DNA of 64,000 bases, taken from assembly GCF_014199205.1 (NCBI RefSeq), contig NZ_JACIJD010000008.1, positions 160,302 through 224,301 of the forward strand, written 5' to 3'. This document shows positions 62,122-64,000 of this stretch, in pieces. This DNA is from Muricoccus pecuniae. GTDB lineage: Bacteria; Pseudomonadota; Alphaproteobacteria; Acetobacterales; Acetobacteraceae. Under the pieces are notes generated by a model, which saw only the letters and a list, made by a program, of their open reading frames with translations, was not told the DNA's origin and made no database searches. The position numbers were made by a program, and so were the translations under genes. How positions within the stretch are numbered: position 1 is the first letter of the stretch; the number at the start of each line of letters is the position of its first letter.

Positions 62122-63066
62122 TCATGTGTTTTCAGTTTGCTCGGCCCGGAGGTCGTCGAGCTTCACGTCGAGCCCCAATTCCTTCGTCAGCCAGCCGAGA
62201 AATAGCACCATCGAGCGCGCGTACCGCTTCGCCCGGGGAAAGACGAGCCAGTGTCCGGTGTAGACGACGTCCTCGCAGATGCCGGCGAGCGGGCGCACGA
62301 GGCGGCCTGAGGCGATCTCGCGCTCGGCCAGCCTCGTCGACTCCAGCGCGACGCCGAGGCCGTCTGCCGCGGCGCTGATCGAGATGAAGCTGCGGTCAAA
62401 GCGCGGACCGCCCGGCGCCGGAGCAGCGAGGCCGTTGGCCGCGAACCAGGCGGGCCAGCGGACCCGTTTGGTGTCGCTCTGGATAAGGGTTTGTGCGAAC
62501 AGGTCGCGCGCGCTGCGGATCGTGGGGGCGAGGGACGGCGCGCAGAGCGGAGTGACGATCTCCGTGCCGAGCGGAAGGACGATGACCCCCTGGTGATTGG
62601 CGCTGCCGTAGTACTCAGGCGGGGGCGCGCCATACACGATGTCGGCGTCGAACTCATCGGCAAGAAAGCGCGTGTATTCCGTGCTGGCCGCGATGCGCAG
62701 TTCCAATCCCTCGCACTCCTGCAAGAGACGCATGAGGCGGGGAACGAGCCATTGTGCCGCGAAGCTTGGGGCGCTGTGGAGCTTCAGCAGTTGCGGCCTG
62801 CGCGCCGCGACGCTGCCGATTCCGAGCTGCAACTCGCCGAAGCCGCGCTCGACATGACGCATCAGCGTTTGGCCCTCAGGGGTGAGGCGGATAGACCGTC
62901 CCTCTCGCTCGAAGAGGACGGTGCCGAGATCGCGTTCCAATCCGCGGATCGCGTGGCTGACGGCGCTCGGCGTAAGGCCGAGATCGTCGGCCGCGAGGCG
63001 GAAGGAGCCCGTGCGGGTGGCAGCCTCGAAGGCGCGGAGGGCACTCAGGGGAAGATGTGGAGCCAT
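62122..63066 (-). CDS. LysR-family regulator (GcvA-like)
   Basis: 314 residues. The N-terminal helix-turn-helix reads SALRAFEAATRTGSFRLAADDLGLTPSAVSHAIRGLERDLG, followed by a periplasmic-binding-like effector domain. It lies upstream of the SDR by 89 bp on the same strand and probably activates the pathway. Effector unknown. Confidence 0.92.
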   Translation of the reverse strand: MAPHLPLSALRAFEAATRTGSFRLAADDLGLTPSAVSHAIRGLERDLGTVLFEREGRSIRLTPEGQTLMRHVERGFGELQLGIGSVAARRPQLLKLHSAPSFAAQWLVPRLMRLLQECEGLELRIAASTEYTRFLADEFDADIVYGAPPPEYYGSANHQGVIVLPLGTEIVTPLCAPSLAPTIRSARDLFAQTLIQSDTKRVRWPAWFAANGLAAPAPGGPRFDRSFISISAAADGLGVALESTRLAEREIASGRLVRPLAGICEDVVYTGHWLVFPRAKRYARSMVLFLGWLTKELGLDVKLDDLRAEQTENT

Positions 63067-63247
63067 GCCGGATGATGAGCGAACCTCATCATCAGGTGCA
63101 ATCCATTCGTCCTTCGGTGAGCCGGACGGCTTACTCCGTTCGACGAGCGGGCGCCCTGGGCTCGGTTTCTTATGCGTTTCGGCTCAGCAGAGGAGGTCGC
63201 ACCCTTCACCCTCGTCGTGCTCATGGCGAGGCTTCTGGCCGCCCCGC

Positions 63248-63263
63248 TTCCCTAGGTAGGGAA
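63248..63263. repeat. Short inverted repeat near the IS boundary
   Basis: TTCCCTA and TAGGGAA flank a 2-bp centre, upstream of the transposase. It could mark the IS terminus or a regulatory site; the boundary of the element is not resolved. Confidence 0.25.
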
Positions 63264-63331
63264 CCCAAACAACTTCCTGCGTTGTTGATGTTTTTGCCTC
63301 CTGATCGGGTCTGGCTGATTAGGAGGTCGAC

Positions 63332-63882
63332 ATGGCGCGTCTGTTCTGGCTTTCGGACGAGGCCTGGGCGGCCCTTGATCCACACCTGCCCCGCGGCAGG
63401 CCCAGCAAGCCCCGTGTGGATGACCGGCGGGTGATCAGCGGCATCCTGCACGTGCTCAAGACGGGGTGCCGCTGGCGTGACGTGCCGCCCGAGTACGGCC
63501 CGCCCACCACGATCTACAACCGCTTCAACCGCTGGTCCCTGCGCGGTCTCTGGCAGCGCTTGTTCGAGAAGGTGGCCGCCACAGGCGAGGTGCCGCAGGA
63601 ACTCAGCCTCGACAGCTCTCACGTGAAGGCGCATCGCTCGGCCGCGGGCGGAAAAGGGGGGAGTGGGCGCAGGCGGTCGGGCGCTCGCGCGGCGGCCGCA
63701 CCTCCAAGATCCATTGCTCGACCGATAATCGCGGCCGCCCGGTTGCCCTCGCGCTGACGCCGGGCAACGTCGCCGACATCACCATGGCCCTGCTCCTGCT
63801 CCAGGCAGTGGCACGACCCCACCGGCTCATCGCGGACAAGGCCTATGACGCAGACAGCCTCCGCCGCTGGCTGAAGGAGGGC
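63332..63882 (+). mobile_element. IS5-family transposase, frameshifted and truncated
   Basis: The protein opens MARLFWLSDEAWAALDPHLP, with AGGAGG upstream. The first frame carries the first catalytic Asp region (ELSLDSSHVKAHRSAAGGKGG). After the run GGAAAAGGGGGG (about 63649-63660) the sequence continues in the -1 frame: GRSRGGRTSKIH, RPVALALTPGNVADI and LIADKAYDAD, which hold the second catalytic Asp. This arrangement fits the programmed frameshift of the IS427 group. The 3' part with the catalytic Glu is missing because another element begins at 63883. Confidence 0.85.
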
Positions 63883-64000
63883 TGTTGATTTGCAGTGAGA
63901 GCTGACCCGGAGAGGGCCGAAGTTTTCGCCGAGAAATGACCTGTGTCTGTTCACCTCCCTGGCCGGACGGCCGGGGTTATCGGAGTGATCGACATGGAGT
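63883..64000 (+). mobile_element. Probable left end of an IS21-family element
   Basis: The sequence TGTTGATTTGCAGTGAG followed by CTGACCCGG cuts the IS5 transposase. It resembles IS21-family ends, which begin with TG and hold internal repeats; a second similar unit, GAGAAATGACCTG, follows. A start codon near the window end (GTG 63985 or ATG 63994, GGAG upstream) would be the istA gene. The rest lies outside the window. Confidence 0.6.

Noticed and set aside
1..64000. CRISPR arrays, tRNA or rRNA genes
   Set aside because: No regularly spaced repeats or recognisable RNA-gene sequences were noticed; a tRNA search program would settle small genes.

Overview
The window is about 72% G+C and coding-dense, with long cotranscribed runs joined by ATGA/GTGA stop-start overlaps. 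It carries Bug-type tripartite tricarboxylate receptors, TRAP and many ABC uptake systems, a complete C-P lyase cluster, and a kinase ending in a PAS_5-type domain. This profile fits an alphaproteobacterium of the Rhodospirillales/Acetobacteraceae (Roseomonas-like). That assignment is inferred from gene content and composition only. I saw no rRNA, tRNA or CRISPR array.

Layout. 1-4649 (+): the end of an LptF/LptG-type permease, a His-box lipid hydroxylase, a GNAT protein resembling bacterial ceramide synthases, a nucleotidyltransferase and a PurD-like ATP-grasp enzyme; together these look like a lipid (possibly sphingolipid) modification and export operon. 4663-5898 (-): aminotransferase. 6195-8600 (+): a lipoprotein with an OmpA-like end and an HtrA-like protein that has lost its catalytic triad. 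8649-15445 (-): sugar-acid catabolism (IlvD/Edd dehydratase, LacI regulator, KDG kinase, KDPG aldolase, mannonate dehydratase), with a clear promoter and palindromic operator, followed by a Bug receptor. 15618-20331 (-): NMT1/THI5-type ABC importer with an amidohydrolase. 20432-23006 (-): ABC exporter and a YqjI-like PadR metal regulator with a palindrome at its start. 23660-28802 (+): TM2 protein, then an AhpD-like protein, an acyl-CoA-dehydrogenase-like flavoprotein and an SsuABC-type importer.

28932-40104: a conserved hypothetical gene, then phnF-M-G-H-I-J-K-L-N (+) converging on phnC-D-E-E (-). Both arms begin next to 11-bp-periodic heptamer repeats that look like Pho boxes, so phosphate starvation is the probable signal. 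40237-45392 (-): a small DUF2934/zinc-ribbon protein and a multi-PAS hybrid histidine kinase of about 1574 residues. 45686-51735 (-): a second Bug receptor and a Dpp-type peptide/nickel-class ABC importer. 52145-55710: fumarase C (-), and ArsC and ChrA (+). 56182-56292: a decayed 2Fe-2S subunit fragment.

56431-63066 (-): LysR regulator, short-chain dehydrogenase, a split transketolase of an unusual subclass and a DctPQM TRAP transporter, which looks like an uncharacterised carbohydrate or organic-acid pathway. 63332-64000: an IS5-type transposase truncated by what looks like the left end of an IS21-family element.
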